Made by a program: the position numbers and the translations under genes. DNA of 64,000 bases from Erysipelotrichaceae bacterium (GTDB lineage: Bacteria; Bacillota_I; Bacilli_A; RFN20; CAG-826). The notes beneath the pieces were generated by a model that worked only from the letters and a program-made list of their open reading frames with translations, ran no database searches and was not told the DNA's origin. Within the stretch, counting starts at the first letter, position 1. Each line of letters opens with the position of its first letter. Below, one piece after another: positions 16,777-26,318 of the stretch. The stretch covers positions 69,144-133,143 of the forward strand of contig SVBB01000004.1 of assembly GCA_015059105.1 (NCBI GenBank). Direction: 5' to 3'.

Positions 16777-17166
16777 TATAGCACAATAAAAACTATATGA
16801 TTCAGAATGTTAAAGCATATAACCTTCATTTGTGTATTGTTTAGTTTTGTGTAAATGAACTAAAATAACCATGACTGGATGCTGGAACGCGATAGTGAAC
16901 AATTACTAGAGATTAAGAAATTTCTGATTATATGACTACTTCGCATAATGTCCATTATGTTAACCAAATACAATAATAATAAGAATCAGTCTTGATTTCT
17001 CATTAACAAATTTGAATTATTAACAAAAGAATCTGTTGTTACCAACCTGAGTTATCCACAATCTAGTACATTTTTAAAAACTACTAGAAAACTACTAATT
17101 TTTGAGTACTCTTATCTGTGTGCTCATCCATTAGAGTTGCTTATTCTTATGATTTATTAACCTATA
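16777..17166. other. Intergenic region without recognisable genes
   Basis: About 390 bp between the exporter genes and the importer permease gene. No coding signature, hairpin terminator or RNA family is apparent. It contains one perfect DnaA-box sequence TTATCCACA (17052-17060). It may be decayed DNA. Confidence 0.5.
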
Positions 17167-17925
17167 TTATTTACGATTTTCAATATATTTATTAATGAAT
17201 ATTCCGATTACATCAACGATTAAAACGATGAAGATTGCAATTAAGGAAATCGCGAATACCGGACTGAGATCTGATGGGTCTAAACTTCTATATGCCCGGA
17301 TGGCATTTCCAAGTCCCGCCCCTGTATCTCCAGTGATGATTTCCGCCATGATTGTTGTCTTCAAGGATAAAGCAAAACTAGAAGCTAATCCGACGATGAT
17401 ATATGGAGAAGCAATTGGCACTCTGATTTTAAATAATGGAACTAAACCACCGTCTGTATCGATTTTTAAAACGTCGTTTATTTCCTGAGGTACACTTCTA
17501 ATGCCTCCGACGATTGATTCATATAATATTGGGAAAGCAATTAAGAAGACTATGTATATAGGCGCGTATTTAGAACCGCTTAAGGCGAGGAAGATAAACA
17601 CTAACGCGGCAGTTGGCACACTCTTAAAGACAATCATTAATGGTTTAAGGAAAACATAAACGCTTTTAAAAGAGCCTGCTAAGAGGCCTAAAACCATCGC
17701 GACGAGTAAAGCACTGCCAAAGCCGATTAAAGTCCTGAGAAGTGTCCATCCGATAGAAATATAGATATATGATTCGCTTAGTATTTCCCCAAGTTTAGTA
17801 AAAGTTGCTATTGGAGAAGGAAAATAGAGATTACCACTACCTAAGGCTGAAGAGAAAATAACCCATAATATGAAGACGAAGATAATCCCTAAGGAATAAA
17901 GAATGTAATTCTTATTGGTTAACAC
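17167..17925 (-). CDS. NitT/TauT-family ABC permease
   Basis: 252 aa, six predicted helices, with the binding-protein-dependent transport EAA loop (ESIVGGIRSVPQEINDVLKI, then FKIRVPIASPYIIVG). This places it in the SsuC/TauC/ThiX-like group of importers for sulfonates, nitrate or thiamine precursors. It overlaps the binding-protein gene by 14 bp. No ATPase gene of the SsuB/TauB type follows or precedes, so the subunit must be encoded elsewhere or shared. Confidence 0.82.
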   Translation of the reverse strand: MLTNKNYILYSLGIIFVFILWVIFSSALGSGNLYFPSPIATFTKLGEILSESYIYISIGWTLLRTLIGFGSALLVAMVLGLLAGSFKSVYVFLKPLMIVFKSVPTAALVFIFLALSGSKYAPIYIVFLIAFPILYESIVGGIRSVPQEINDVLKIDTDGGLVPLFKIRVPIASPYIIVGLASSFALSLKTTIMAEIITGDTGAGLGNAIRAYRSLDPSDLSPVFAISLIAIFIVLIVDVIGIFINKYIENRK

Positions 17926-18919
17926 TGGCTAAATAGAAATTCCCGAAAGTAATATTCGCGGCAATTTTGAAATTGCTGATTCCATCTTTAACAATTTTGG
18001 CTGTTAAAGCGTTTGTTGGAGCGATGACGATATCTTTATCGCTATTGGCAGATAAATATGTGAGGACGTTATTAGCGTCAGCATTGATTTCAACATTCTC
18101 ACTACTATACATTTTATATAAAGAGAAGGCAGGAGCGCCAGAAGGAGAAATGATCTTCAAAGAAGATATATCGCTCGCATGCGTCCCAACAGATCGCTTT
18201 TCATAATATAAACTAGCATCTGTATCAGCGGCTGTAAACTTAAGTGCTTTTAAGAAGTTATCGACAGCGGCTTTATTAGTCTTCGCGTCTTTGTAACCGA
18301 TTCTAATCGCATTATCTTTGACCATTTTTGCTAATAACTCTGGCGTACCAACCCCATACTTATTCGTGAGTTCGATTTGGGAAAGACCGCTGACAGCATC
18401 TTTTAATAGATTTGGCTGTTCCACCGCTGCTTTTATATCTCTTTCGATAGTATCTAAGAATGTATCGATAAGTGAGCTGCTCGTATTTGTATTTACAAAT
18501 ATTGATGCTTGAGTGATTTCAAGTCCTCCAGATTTAGCAATAAAGTCATCTTGGACATTCTTATAGAGCTTCGCATTAGCTTTGCTATTCGCTAAAACAT
18601 TAGTCAATGCTGGTTGAGGGAGTAAGACATAATCCACACTCGCGTTATTATCCGCTTCGTTTTTCCCAGTTAATCCCACTCTCGCGGCATCTTGAGCAGA
18701 GGAAACATAATGGATATTGCTAAATTGATCACCGTATACATATTTAAAAATGCGATCAGGAATCTGATTTTGTTGGAATAAGACCACATATGGTTCTTTT
18801 GTTTCGCTAGAAGAAACAGGATCGCTAGAAGAAACAGGAACTGAAGAAGAAGCACCTGAAGTTCCACAAGCTGTTAATAATAATCCGCTTAACACGATAT
18901 ATAAGATTTGTTTTTTCAT
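17912..18919 (-). CDS. ABC transporter substrate-binding lipoprotein (NMT1/SsuA-like)
   Basis: 335 aa. Signal peptide ending in a lipobox (LLLTAC, Cys18), followed by a Ser-rich linker GTSGASSSVPVSSSD and a periplasmic-binding fold. The combination with the downstream SsuC-like permease indicates an NMT1/SsuA-type receptor; ligand unknown. GAGAGG precedes the ATG. A CRP-type palindrome lies about 50 bp upstream, suggesting control by the Crp-family gene at 20.2 kb. Confidence 0.78.
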   Translation of the reverse strand: MKKQILYIVLSGLLLTACGTSGASSSVPVSSSDPVSSSETKEPYVVLFQQNQIPDRIFKYVYGDQFSNIHYVSSAQDAARVGLTGKNEADNNASVDYVLLPQPALTNVLANSKANAKLYKNVQDDFIAKSGGLEITQASIFVNTNTSSSLIDTFLDTIERDIKAAVEQPNLLKDAVSGLSQIELTNKYGVGTPELLAKMVKDNAIRIGYKDAKTNKAAVDNFLKALKFTAADTDASLYYEKRSVGTHASDISSLKIISPSGAPAFSLYKMYSSENVEINADANNVLTYLSANSDKDIVIAPTNALTAKIVKDGISNFKIAANITFGNFYLASVNQ

Positions 18920-18967
18920 AATTAAATTACCTCTCGAGTATTATTACATATAATAAACAAAAAACAA

Positions 18968-18983
18968 TGTGATTTAAATCACG
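18968..18983. promoter_or_regulatory. Crp-type palindromic operator upstream of importer operon
   Basis: TGTGATTTAAATCACG: TGTGA-N6-TCACG, containing the perfect 14-bp palindrome GTGATTTAAATCAC (18969-18982). It fits the classical CRP consensus and is placed upstream of -10-like sequences for the binding-protein gene. It could alternatively act as a weak terminator stem for the lipoprotein gene ending at 19010. Confidence 0.6.
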
Positions 18984-19009
18984 TAAAAAAATAATACCTT
19001 GTATATAGA

Positions 19010-20086
19010 TTACTTATTCCCAATTTTTGAAATCAAATATAAATAATTGTTATATGAAAAAGCAATGTTGATCGATCCTTCTTCATTATTCATATAATCA
19101 AAAGGAAGATATATTTCTCCTTTTTTCCATATATAGCAACTAAGTCCATTTAACTTTGTTATATAAAAAGAGTTTTCGTATGTTTCAAAATAATCGGCTT
19201 TTAGCATTATAAATTTCTGGTGATAGCTATCAAATGTAAAAGAATCGTTGACGCTATGGTATCTTGTGTAAGGATAAGCATTTTGATTGTCCGAACAAAA
19301 TAATGCTTGGATAGGTGGTAAACCAATATCTTGACTTGATTCGGCAAAAATAGAATTACCGAGATAATATACAATATTTTCATGACCGACATCATGAGGA
19401 ACATAAGTATGATCAAAAATAAACCTTGTCACATCATTTGTTTTGATATTTATGGCTATATTGTTACTTCCAAAATAATTTCTTTTCGCTTTTTCTCTAT
19501 GTTTATTTGAATCTAGAAAGGCTTTGTTAACATCAATTTCGTATAGATCTTTATCGACATTATTAAGTCGTTCTTTTTCTATAAACTGATAACGATCTAA
19601 AGAATCTATATATTCAGAAACTGTATTGTCTAATGAAGTAATCGATGTTTTTCCAATATCAACTTTTGTTTCATCTAAATGAATGTTTAATGAAAGCATT
19701 TTTTCGTTGGTATAGGGATTATATATACCTAAAGTTGTTTCCTGGAAATTTGAAATAGATTCAATTTGATAAACGATATATTTATAATCATTATCTTCAT
19801 AGGAAGAATAATCATTTCGAATCATTATTATTAAGTTAGTATTGTATTTAAGAATCAAATCATTGGGAACAGTTTTTATTTTTTCGTTATTGAAAGAAGC
19901 TTTTTTAAGCGCGAAAGTAAAATTATAGAGAAAAAATGGACGAAGCTTGTAAGCATCATTTTCTTTTTCAATCGTCTCATTATTAAAACAGTCAGTTACA
20001 TTGCTTATGATCACTGGATTGTCGTTATTAGAACAACCGATCAACGGTAGGCATAACGTAGGTAATAAAAAGTAAAAAAGTTTCAT
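19010..20086 (-). CDS. Predicted lipoprotein, function unknown
   Basis: 358 aa. N-terminal signal peptide with lipobox (LIGC, Cys18) followed by SNNDN; the rest is soluble and rich in Asn, Tyr, Ile and Asp. I recognise no domain. No paralogue in the window. It is divergent from the Crp-family gene and lies upstream of the importer operon in the same direction. No clear Shine-Dalgarno. Likely surface-anchored. Confidence 0.65.
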   Translation of the reverse strand: MKLFYFLLPTLCLPLIGCSNNDNPVIISNVTDCFNNETIEKENDAYKLRPFFLYNFTFALKKASFNNEKIKTVPNDLILKYNTNLIIMIRNDYSSYEDNDYKYIVYQIESISNFQETTLGIYNPYTNEKMLSLNIHLDETKVDIGKTSITSLDNTVSEYIDSLDRYQFIEKERLNNVDKDLYEIDVNKAFLDSNKHREKAKRNYFGSNNIAINIKTNDVTRFIFDHTYVPHDVGHENIVYYLGNSIFAESSQDIGLPPIQALFCSDNQNAYPYTRYHSVNDSFTFDSYHQKFIMLKADYFETYENSFYITKLNGLSCYIWKKGEIYLPFDYMNNEEGSINIAFSYNNYLYLISKIGNK

Positions 20087-20189
20087 TAGAATTAAAAATA
20101 GTATCTACAAATTATATTTTAATCTTACAATACATTAAAATATTTTTGAATAGTTTCGTTGCTCTAAATCAATATATAATAAGATTACA

Positions 20190-20205
20190 TGTGATTTACT
20201 TTGCA
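20190..20205. promoter_or_regulatory. Imperfect Crp-type site upstream of the regulator gene
   Basis: TGTGATTTACTTTGCA: left half identical to the palindrome at 18968, right half degenerate. It lies between a TATAAT (20175-20180) and the ATG at 20217, a position that would fit autorepression. Confidence 0.45.
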
Positions 20206-20216
20206 CAATACAGAAT

Positions 20217-20807
20217 ATGTTATTAGATAAATTAAACGCACAGGAATTAAATAAAATCAAAACACTATCGTTTAACAAAGATGATGTTATTTTTCATGAA
20301 GATGATTTATGTGAAGAAATCACCATCTTACTTGAAGGTGTTATTGAAATATCATCATATTCTTTCCAAGGTATGAAGATGATTTATAATACGATACTCC
20401 CTAATCAAATCTTTGGTAATAATCTTCTTTTCTCTAGCGAACCTCGTTACAAGGGGAATGTAATTTGCAAAACTAAATGTAAGGTCGCTATTATCAAGAA
20501 AGATATCTTGGTTAACATAATAAGTAACAATCAAGAATTTTTACTAGAGTATTTGAAATTACAATCTGATTTTGGAAAAACCCTCAATGATAAGATAAAA
20601 ATATTGTCTTTTAAAAACGCAGATGAACGATTGTTCTATTATCTAAAAATAAATAACAACCATATTAAAATTAATTCCATCGCCTATCTAGCGAAAGAAT
20701 TATATTTATCTAGAGAAGCGACTTCTCGGTTAATTTCTTCTTTAGTTAATAAAGGTATAATATCTAAAGATATTAAAGGTAATAAGATTATCATTAGCCT
20801 CTCATAA
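20217..20807 (+). CDS. Crp/Fnr-family transcriptional regulator
   Basis: 196 aa. Residues 10-115 form a cyclic-nucleotide-binding-like beta barrel (FHEDDLCEEITILLEGVIEI); residues 153-180 are a winged helix-turn-helix with the recognition helix SREATSRLISSL, the canonical Crp signature. Cysteines are at 32, 84 and 88, so the four-Cys FNR cluster is absent; effector unknown. It lies between a divergent lipoprotein gene and a convergent antiporter gene, overlapping the latter by 14 bp. Operator candidates are at 18968 and 20190. Confidence 0.87.
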   Translation: MLLDKLNAQELNKIKTLSFNKDDVIFHEDDLCEEITILLEGVIEISSYSFQGMKMIYNTILPNQIFGNNLLFSSEPRYKGNVICKTKCKVAIIKKDILVNIISNNQEFLLEYLKLQSDFGKTLNDKIKILSFKNADERLFYYLKINNNHIKINSIAYLAKELYLSREATSRLISSLVNKGIISKDIKGNKIIISLS

Positions 20808-21849
20808 ATGGGGCGAACGGCAAACCTAGATCGATATTAGAAAGAATTAAATAAGCGATATAAGAACCAATAACGATAATCCCCACTGCATAGATCGCAA
20901 ATCTATTTGGGAAATTGTCTTGGAATTTTTTACTATTAGAGACGAGTAAAGAGACGAGAACTGCAATCATGCTTAAGGAACCTAAAACCATTAATAAGAA
21001 GGCATTTTGGTCTAAATAATAAAGTGTATATGGGCATTTGAACGATAATAAATCCGCGAGAGTTAAGATGATGAAATTGAAACAGCAACTGCCGAGAATA
21101 TTGCCATATGCGGCGTTGAAGTTCTTCTTCTTACATAATGTAATTGTCGCGGTCATCTCTGGTAAGGATGTCGCTACTCCTAAGAAAAGCGCTCCTCCAA
21201 AGGTCGCGTTCATATTAAAGACATTACAGACCCAATCTGCGAGATAGGTCATACCGATTGAGGCACCAATTAAACCAATCGCGAAGATGATAAATAATAT
21301 AATTATTTGTTTAACAGTAAGGTTATCGAATCTGCTATGAGATTCTTCTTCCTCTTCTTTTTCTTCTTCCGTAGGAGTTTTAATCACATATAAAGCATAA
21401 ACGGCGACGATGAAAATGCTCATCGGATTGAACCAACCCCATAAGATGTGATTGAAATCAAAAACAAAGGAGGCGATATATGTTCCAACATACATGATAC
21501 CGATGAATAACATCGTCCACATATGTTGACTCTTTTTAAATTTGGATTGAGCGAGCTTCTTAAAGAAGAACAAATAGATAATCGCGAATAACGTCACGTT
21601 AAATAAGTTACTGCCTAAGATATCGCCATACACTAACGCGTTATTGTTCACTAATAAAGAAGCAGTCAAGGAAGTGAATAATTCCGGCAAAGAAGTCGTC
21701 GCCGCTAATAAGATACTGCCTAAAAACGCTCCTGAGACATTAGTCTTTTTATCGAGTAAGTCGACAAATATGCTTAAGAATATTGATAAGAACACCACGA
21801 CTGCTGCGACTAATAGATAAGCTAAGATTGAAACAGGTTGTTGCCACAT
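20794..21849 (-). CDS. Sodium/calcium exchanger family antiporter (CaxA/YrbG-like)
   Basis: 351 aa, about ten helices. The two inverted alpha repeats are clear: ATTSLPELFTSL with GDILGSNLFN in the first half and ATSLPEMTATIT with YGNILGSCCFN in the second, carrying the acidic ion-binding residues. An acidic cytoplasmic loop (TPTEEEKEEEEES) separates the halves. Likely exports Ca2+ in exchange for Na+ or H+. Last gene of the long minus-strand run starting at rel. Confidence 0.9.
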   Translation of the reverse strand: MWQQPVSILAYLLVAAVVVFLSIFLSIFVDLLDKKTNVSGAFLGSILLAATTSLPELFTSLTASLLVNNNALVYGDILGSNLFNVTLFAIIYLFFFKKLAQSKFKKSQHMWTMLFIGIMYVGTYIASFVFDFNHILWGWFNPMSIFIVAVYALYVIKTPTEEEKEEEEESHSRFDNLTVKQIIILFIIFAIGLIGASIGMTYLADWVCNVFNMNATFGGALFLGVATSLPEMTATITLCKKKNFNAAYGNILGSCCFNFIILTLADLLSFKCPYTLYYLDQNAFLLMVLGSLSMIAVLVSLLVSNSKKFQDNFPNRFAIYAVGIIVIGSYIAYLILSNIDLGLPFAPFMRG

Positions 21850-21855
21850 AATTAA

Positions 21856-22740
21856 TTATTTATTTCCTTTCATATATTGATCGTAAATTGAAGTCATTCT
21901 TCGAGAAGAGACGTGAGTATATATCTGCGTCGTTGCAATATTGCTGTGCCCAAGCATCTCTTGCACCGCGCGTAAGTCAGCGTTATTTTCTAATAGGTGA
22001 GTAGCAAAGCTATGCCTTAAGATATGGGGGGATATCGGTCTATCAATACCCGCGATTAACGCATATTTACGAATCATCTTGAAGTAGTATTGTCTCGTTA
22101 GTGGCTCCCCATATTTAGATAAGAAGAGATATTTACTGTTTTTATTCTTATTCTTATTTCTCACTTCATTAATATATTTATTAATATATTCTATCGCATA
22201 ATCTCCTAAAGGAACCTTTCTTTCTTTCGCACCTTTACCAAATACTTGAATCACTCCTCTATTGAGATTGACGTTTTTGATTTCAAGATTGATAATCTCA
22301 CTGACGCGAAGTCCGGAAGAATACATCGTTTCAAGCATCGCTTTGTCTCTGATTTCATCTGGTTTATCTAAGTCTGGTGCGTCTAATAGCCTCTCCACTT
22401 CTTCGCTAGATAAGCAGTCCGGAAGATGAGCAGGTTTTTTCACCGTTTCAAAATCAGGGATATCTTCTTTGATATATCCCTCTTTAGATAAGAAGAGATA
22501 AAACGATTTAGTCGAAGATAATCTTCTTAAGGCTGTTGAGACTGATAATTCATTTTCCAGTTGATGACGGAAATAATCCTTTAAATCAGTCGCGAATAAA
22601 TCATCAGTGGTCTTTTTATCAGGGAAAAACTGAAAGAAATGATATAAATCTTCTTTATAGTTATTTAAAGTTGAAGGCAATAAGCCACGTTCCACTAAGA
22701 TGTACTGCGAATACATCTCTATCGCATCGGAGATATCCAT
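21856..22740 (-). CDS. XerC/XerD-type tyrosine recombinase
   Basis: 294 aa. SAM-like N-terminal domain to about residue 90, then the catalytic domain with Arg145 (GLRVSEI), Lys169 (FGKGAKERK), His239-x-x-Arg242 (HILRHSF), His265 (LGHSNI) and Tyr274 (TQIYTHV): a complete catalytic set. Length and context in a housekeeping operon point to a chromosome-dimer recombinase (XerD-like) rather than an integrase. Starts on the dxs stop (TAATG). No dif site is evident here. Confidence 0.92.
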   Translation of the reverse strand: MDISDAIEMYSQYILVERGLLPSTLNNYKEDLYHFFQFFPDKKTTDDLFATDLKDYFRHQLENELSVSTALRRLSSTKSFYLFLSKEGYIKEDIPDFETVKKPAHLPDCLSSEEVERLLDAPDLDKPDEIRDKAMLETMYSSGLRVSEIINLEIKNVNLNRGVIQVFGKGAKERKVPLGDYAIEYINKYINEVRNKNKNKNSKYLFLSKYGEPLTRQYYFKMIRKYALIAGIDRPISPHILRHSFATHLLENNADLRAVQEMLGHSNIATTQIYTHVSSRRMTSIYDQYMKGNK

Positions 22741-24584
22741 TATTTATTAATCTCCATAAATAAATCGTCTAAAGAGATATGGAGCATCTCTCTTTGCTGT
22801 TTAATACTGCCTTGTTTAATAAAAGCATCAGGAACGCAGATGGAGATGATTTCACCTTTATAGCCGAGATTATTAAGCGCTTCCATAACGTGAAGAGCGA
22901 GACCTTCTTTCGTGCCATATACATCATAGATTATGACTTTGTCATAACTAGTTAATTCTTCAATCATCGATAAGTCGATTGGTTTGATAAACAAAGAATT
23001 ATAAACTGTGATATCTAAATTCTCTTTTTCGCTTCTAGAGACGATTTCATGAACGATTGGTCCAAGAGAAACTACCGCAGTTTTTTTGCCTTCCTTAAGT
23101 TTGATAGCCTTACCATATGTAAATGGATAAATCAGTTCGTTTTGTTTGACTTCTTCTCTTGGGAAACGAATCACGAACGGACCGTGTCCTTCAAAAGATT
23201 GGTCGAATAAATAATTGGCTTCTAAAGTATTAGAGGGCATTGTTATTACGACATTAGGAATTGAATATAAGAAGGCTTCATCATAGATGCCTTGATGAGT
23301 TTCCCCATCATTACCGACTAAACCCGCTCTATCGACGAGGATGGTCGCGTCTAAATGCATACGCGCGATATCGTGAGATAATTCGTCATATCCTCTTTGA
23401 AGGAATGTGGAATAGATACAGATGATGGGTTGAATGCCGCTTATCGATAAACCACTCGCATATGTTAAAGCATGTTCTTCAGCGATACCGACATCGATCA
23501 CTCTTGTTGGATAATAATTGATGAGTTTAGAGAGTTCACTACCATATCCTGTCGCGGGAGTAATGGCCACCACGCTTTTATCATTCATCATCTTTTTATC
23601 GATTAAATCGGAGAAATATTCGCTCCAAGAGATACCTGGTTTATTAAGCGGTTCTCCAGTTTCTTTATTAAATGGAGAAACACCGTGCCATTTACCAGTC
23701 TTATCTTCTTCACAGAATTTATATCCCTTACCTTTGATGGTTTTAATAATCACCATTGTCGATTTAGAATTTCTTTTCGCTTTCACAAATGCTTTTTCCA
23801 TTCCTTTGATATCATGTCCATCGATTGGACCGATGACGGAGAAACCGAGGTTATCAAAGATGGTCATCGTTAAAAATCTTCTCTTCACTGCGTTTTTCAT
23901 TCTATAGAAGAAATTATAGATTTTTTTACCAACTCTTCCTTTGGAAGAAAGTCGGACAAAGACATTCTTACTTCGCGCGTATAATTTGCTGAACTGGAAT
24001 TTTCTAAGGAGATGGGAGACTCCACCTACTGGACGAGAAATCGACATCTCATTGTCGTTTAATACGACGATAATTTTATGTTTGTTGTCTCTGCAGTTAT
24101 TAAGCCCTTCAAAGGCTAAACCATTAACGATAGAAGAATCGCCGATAAAGGAGATGACTTCATAATTTTCATTTTTTAAGTCTCTAGCAGTCGCCATTCC
24201 TAAGGCGGCAGAAATAGAAGTTGATGAATGTCCACATTCGTAATGGTCATATGGAGATTCATTAACTTTCTGGAACCCACTTATTCCGTCTTTTTGTCTA
24301 AGGGTATATAAGTCTCTACCAGTTAATAATTTATATGTATAGGATTGATGACCGACGTCAAAGATGATTTTATCTTTTGAAAAATCAAAACTGCGACATA
24401 AAGCGATGGTCGCATCTATCACTCCTAAATTAGAAGAGAGGTGTCCACCAGTTTTACTAGTCACATCTACTAAATAGTCTTTGATGTCACTAGAAAGAAC
24501 ATCCAAATTCTTATAAGAGATATCTTTTAAGAAATTAGGATTCTCAATTTTAGATAAATCGATGTGTAAAGGTTCTTTTTTCAT
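22740..24584 (-). CDS. dxs: 1-deoxy-D-xylulose-5-phosphate synthase
   Basis: 614 aa. Thiamine-diphosphate enzyme condensing pyruvate and glyceraldehyde-3-phosphate at the entry of the MEP pathway. TPP motif IGDSSIVNGLAFEGLNN, GHLSSNLGVIDAT at the N terminus, the IAEEHALTYASG segment with the catalytic Glu, and a C-terminal transketolase-like domain. 1-bp overlaps with xseB upstream and the xer gene downstream. ispG of the same pathway is at 0.3-1.4 kb. Confidence 0.96.
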   Translation of the reverse strand: MKKEPLHIDLSKIENPNFLKDISYKNLDVLSSDIKDYLVDVTSKTGGHLSSNLGVIDATIALCRSFDFSKDKIIFDVGHQSYTYKLLTGRDLYTLRQKDGISGFQKVNESPYDHYECGHSSTSISAALGMATARDLKNENYEVISFIGDSSIVNGLAFEGLNNCRDNKHKIIVVLNDNEMSISRPVGGVSHLLRKFQFSKLYARSKNVFVRLSSKGRVGKKIYNFFYRMKNAVKRRFLTMTIFDNLGFSVIGPIDGHDIKGMEKAFVKAKRNSKSTMVIIKTIKGKGYKFCEEDKTGKWHGVSPFNKETGEPLNKPGISWSEYFSDLIDKKMMNDKSVVAITPATGYGSELSKLINYYPTRVIDVGIAEEHALTYASGLSISGIQPIICIYSTFLQRGYDELSHDIARMHLDATILVDRAGLVGNDGETHQGIYDEAFLYSIPNVVITMPSNTLEANYLFDQSFEGHGPFVIRFPREEVKQNELIYPFTYGKAIKLKEGKKTAVVSLGPIVHEIVSRSEKENLDITVYNSLFIKPIDLSMIEELTSYDKVIIYDVYGTKEGLALHVMEALNNLGYKGEIISICVPDAFIKQGSIKQQREMLHISLDDLFMEINK

Positions 24585-24778
24585 TATTTGACTTCGATTA
24601 CTTTTTCAACTTCTTCACTTGCTTCTTTCAATGCTTTTTCAAGCTCTTTAACGATTTTACTACCTTCTTCGTAGAGTTTAAGGGATTCATCTAAACCTAA
24701 AGATTGGTCATTAATTTTGCTAACGATTTCTTCTAGTTTTGCTAATGAGGCTTCAAAATCATATTTCTTTTCTTCCAT
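24584..24778 (-). CDS. xseB: Exodeoxyribonuclease VII small subunit
   Basis: 64 aa. DFEASLAKLEEIVSKINDQ and the GLDESLKLYEEGSKIVKELE helix are the XseB family signature; two helices forming a coiled coil that binds XseA. It is encoded 2 bp after xseA and overlaps dxs by 1 bp, the usual Bacilli arrangement. Confidence 0.95.
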   Translation of the reverse strand: MEEKKYDFEASLAKLEEIVSKINDQSLGLDESLKLYEEGSKIVKELEKALKEASEEVEKVIEVK

Positions 24779-24780
24779 AT

Positions 24781-25902
24781 TTATTCCTCCACGATGCTCT
24801 TAATAGAGCCTTTTTCTAATAAGGTTGTTACTTCTTCACCAGGTTTGACCTGTTTAGCATCTTTTATCGGTTTACCAGAAATATCAAGGGTGATGGAATA
24901 TCCTCTTGATAATACTCCCTTAGGATTAAGGGCAATTAACTGTTTCTGATAAGCGGATAATCGAAGATTGTAATTATATAATTTGTTCTTTAAAGCATTC
25001 ACTAATTCTTCTTTATAAGAAGAAGTCATGTCTTTCATACTCTCTAATCTAGAGATTAATCCATCTTTCATATCTTCTAATGCATAGGTGATTTTTTGAA
25101 GGATTTCTCTTTGATCAACAGTGGCGAGTTCTGCTGCACCTGTGGGAGTTGAGGCTCTTTTATCAGCGATATAATCGATTAATGTCGAATCGATTTCATG
25201 TCCCACCGCGGCGATGACTGGCATTTTGCTACTCGCGACCGCTCTTACTAATGCTTCATCATTAAAGGCGGATAAATCTTCGCTCGCCCCACCGCCTCTG
25301 CCGATGATGAGAGTATCTAAATCATATTCTTGGCTCTTTTTAAAAGCGGATAATAATTCTTTAGGAGCGTTTTCTCCTTGCACAGAAGCAGGGAAGAAAT
25401 ATATTTCTGCTACTGGATATCTTCTTTTAATATTGAAGATTAGGTCTCTTATCGCTGCAGAATTCTTCGCGGTGATAATTCCAATTGCTTTTGGATAGAT
25501 ATTGATCTTTCTTTTTCTAGATTCATCAAATAGGCCTTCACTCGCGAGTTTCTTTTTGAGTTTTTCGAGTTCGAGAAGGATATTGCCTTGTCCTTCTAAA
25601 GAGATATCATAGACAAATAGTTGATATGAACCTCTCGGAATATAGACATCAACACTAGCGAGCAAGATGACTTCATCTCCATTTTTAGGAGTAAATGTAA
25701 TCTTACTTGCGTAATTAGCAAACATCACCGCGCTAATGATTGAATCATCATCCTTAATGGAGAAATAGATATGTCCGGTCGCGGCGATTTTACAGTTAGA
25801 GATTTCGCCTTTGACATAGACATATTTGAGATTATCGTCATTAGTTAAAGAAGCCTTGATATAGGTGTTGATATCTTTAACTGAATAAACGACTCTTTCC
25901 AT
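24781..25902 (-). CDS. xseA: Exodeoxyribonuclease VII large subunit
   Basis: 373 aa, shorter than the usual 400-450 aa because the C-terminal helical region is reduced. N-terminal OB fold (YVKGEISNCKIAATGHIYFSIKD) and catalytic core with IGRGGGASEDLSAFNDE and AVGHEIDSTLIDYIADKRASTPT. With XseB it degrades single-stranded DNA to oligonucleotides. 1-bp overlap with nusB. Confidence 0.95.
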   Translation of the reverse strand: MERVVYSVKDINTYIKASLTNDDNLKYVYVKGEISNCKIAATGHIYFSIKDDDSIISAVMFANYASKITFTPKNGDEVILLASVDVYIPRGSYQLFVYDISLEGQGNILLELEKLKKKLASEGLFDESRKRKINIYPKAIGIITAKNSAAIRDLIFNIKRRYPVAEIYFFPASVQGENAPKELLSAFKKSQEYDLDTLIIGRGGGASEDLSAFNDEALVRAVASSKMPVIAAVGHEIDSTLIDYIADKRASTPTGAAELATVDQREILQKITYALEDMKDGLISRLESMKDMTSSYKEELVNALKNKLYNYNLRLSAYQKQLIALNPKGVLSRGYSITLDISGKPIKDAKQVKPGEEVTTLLEKGSIKSIVEE

Positions 25903-26318
25903 TATTGAATGACTTTTTCTAATATGGCATTGATGAATTTGCCTTGTTTTTCTTCGACATATTTTTTAGCGAGTTCCACCCCGGTATTGATGATTACTTT
26001 CTTATCAACTTTACCTTTTTCTACATAGTAGAAATGCGCGTAACTCATCAACAAAATTGCCTGCGATAAAAGGGGGATTCTTTCCCATTTCCAGTTGATG
26101 AGATAAGGAGAGAGAGCTTCCACTATTTCTCCATAGTGAAATAAGGAAAGATTGACGCTATCGCGGATAAAAGGAGTGATTTCTTCTCCTTCTGGAAGTA
26201 AATCAGCGATCACTTCTTCACTAGGACGCGATAATTCGTTTTTTGCAAAGTTAAAGTCAGCAAGTTCGATATAGATTGCCGACATGATGATGTAATGAGA
26301 TTGGTTACGGGAAATCAT
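25902..26318 (-). CDS. nusB: Transcription antitermination protein NusB
   Basis: 138-aa all-helical protein. The C-terminal IPLLSQAILLMSYAHFYYVEKGKVDKKVIINTG region matches the NusB boxA-RNA/NusE binding fold. It acts in rRNA transcription antitermination. The N-terminal half is divergent, but context between yqhY (Asp23) and xseA is the conserved one. 1-bp overlaps on both sides. Confidence 0.88.
   Translation of the reverse strand: MISRNQSHYIIMSAIYIELADFNFAKNELSRPSEEVIADLLPEGEEITPFIRDSVNLSLFHYGEIVEALSPYLINWKWERIPLLSQAILLMSYAHFYYVEKGKVDKKVIINTGVELAKKYVEEKQGKFINAILEKVIQ

Noticed and set aside
17052-17060. Perfect DnaA box TTATCCACA in the 390-bp intergenic region
   Set aside because: Only one box is present, with no cluster, AT-rich unwinding element or dnaA/dnaN nearby; a single 9-mer is expected by chance.
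21856-22740. dif recombination site near the Xer gene
   Set aside because: No sequence resembling the 28-bp Bacilli dif consensus was seen around the gene; Xer genes are often far from dif.
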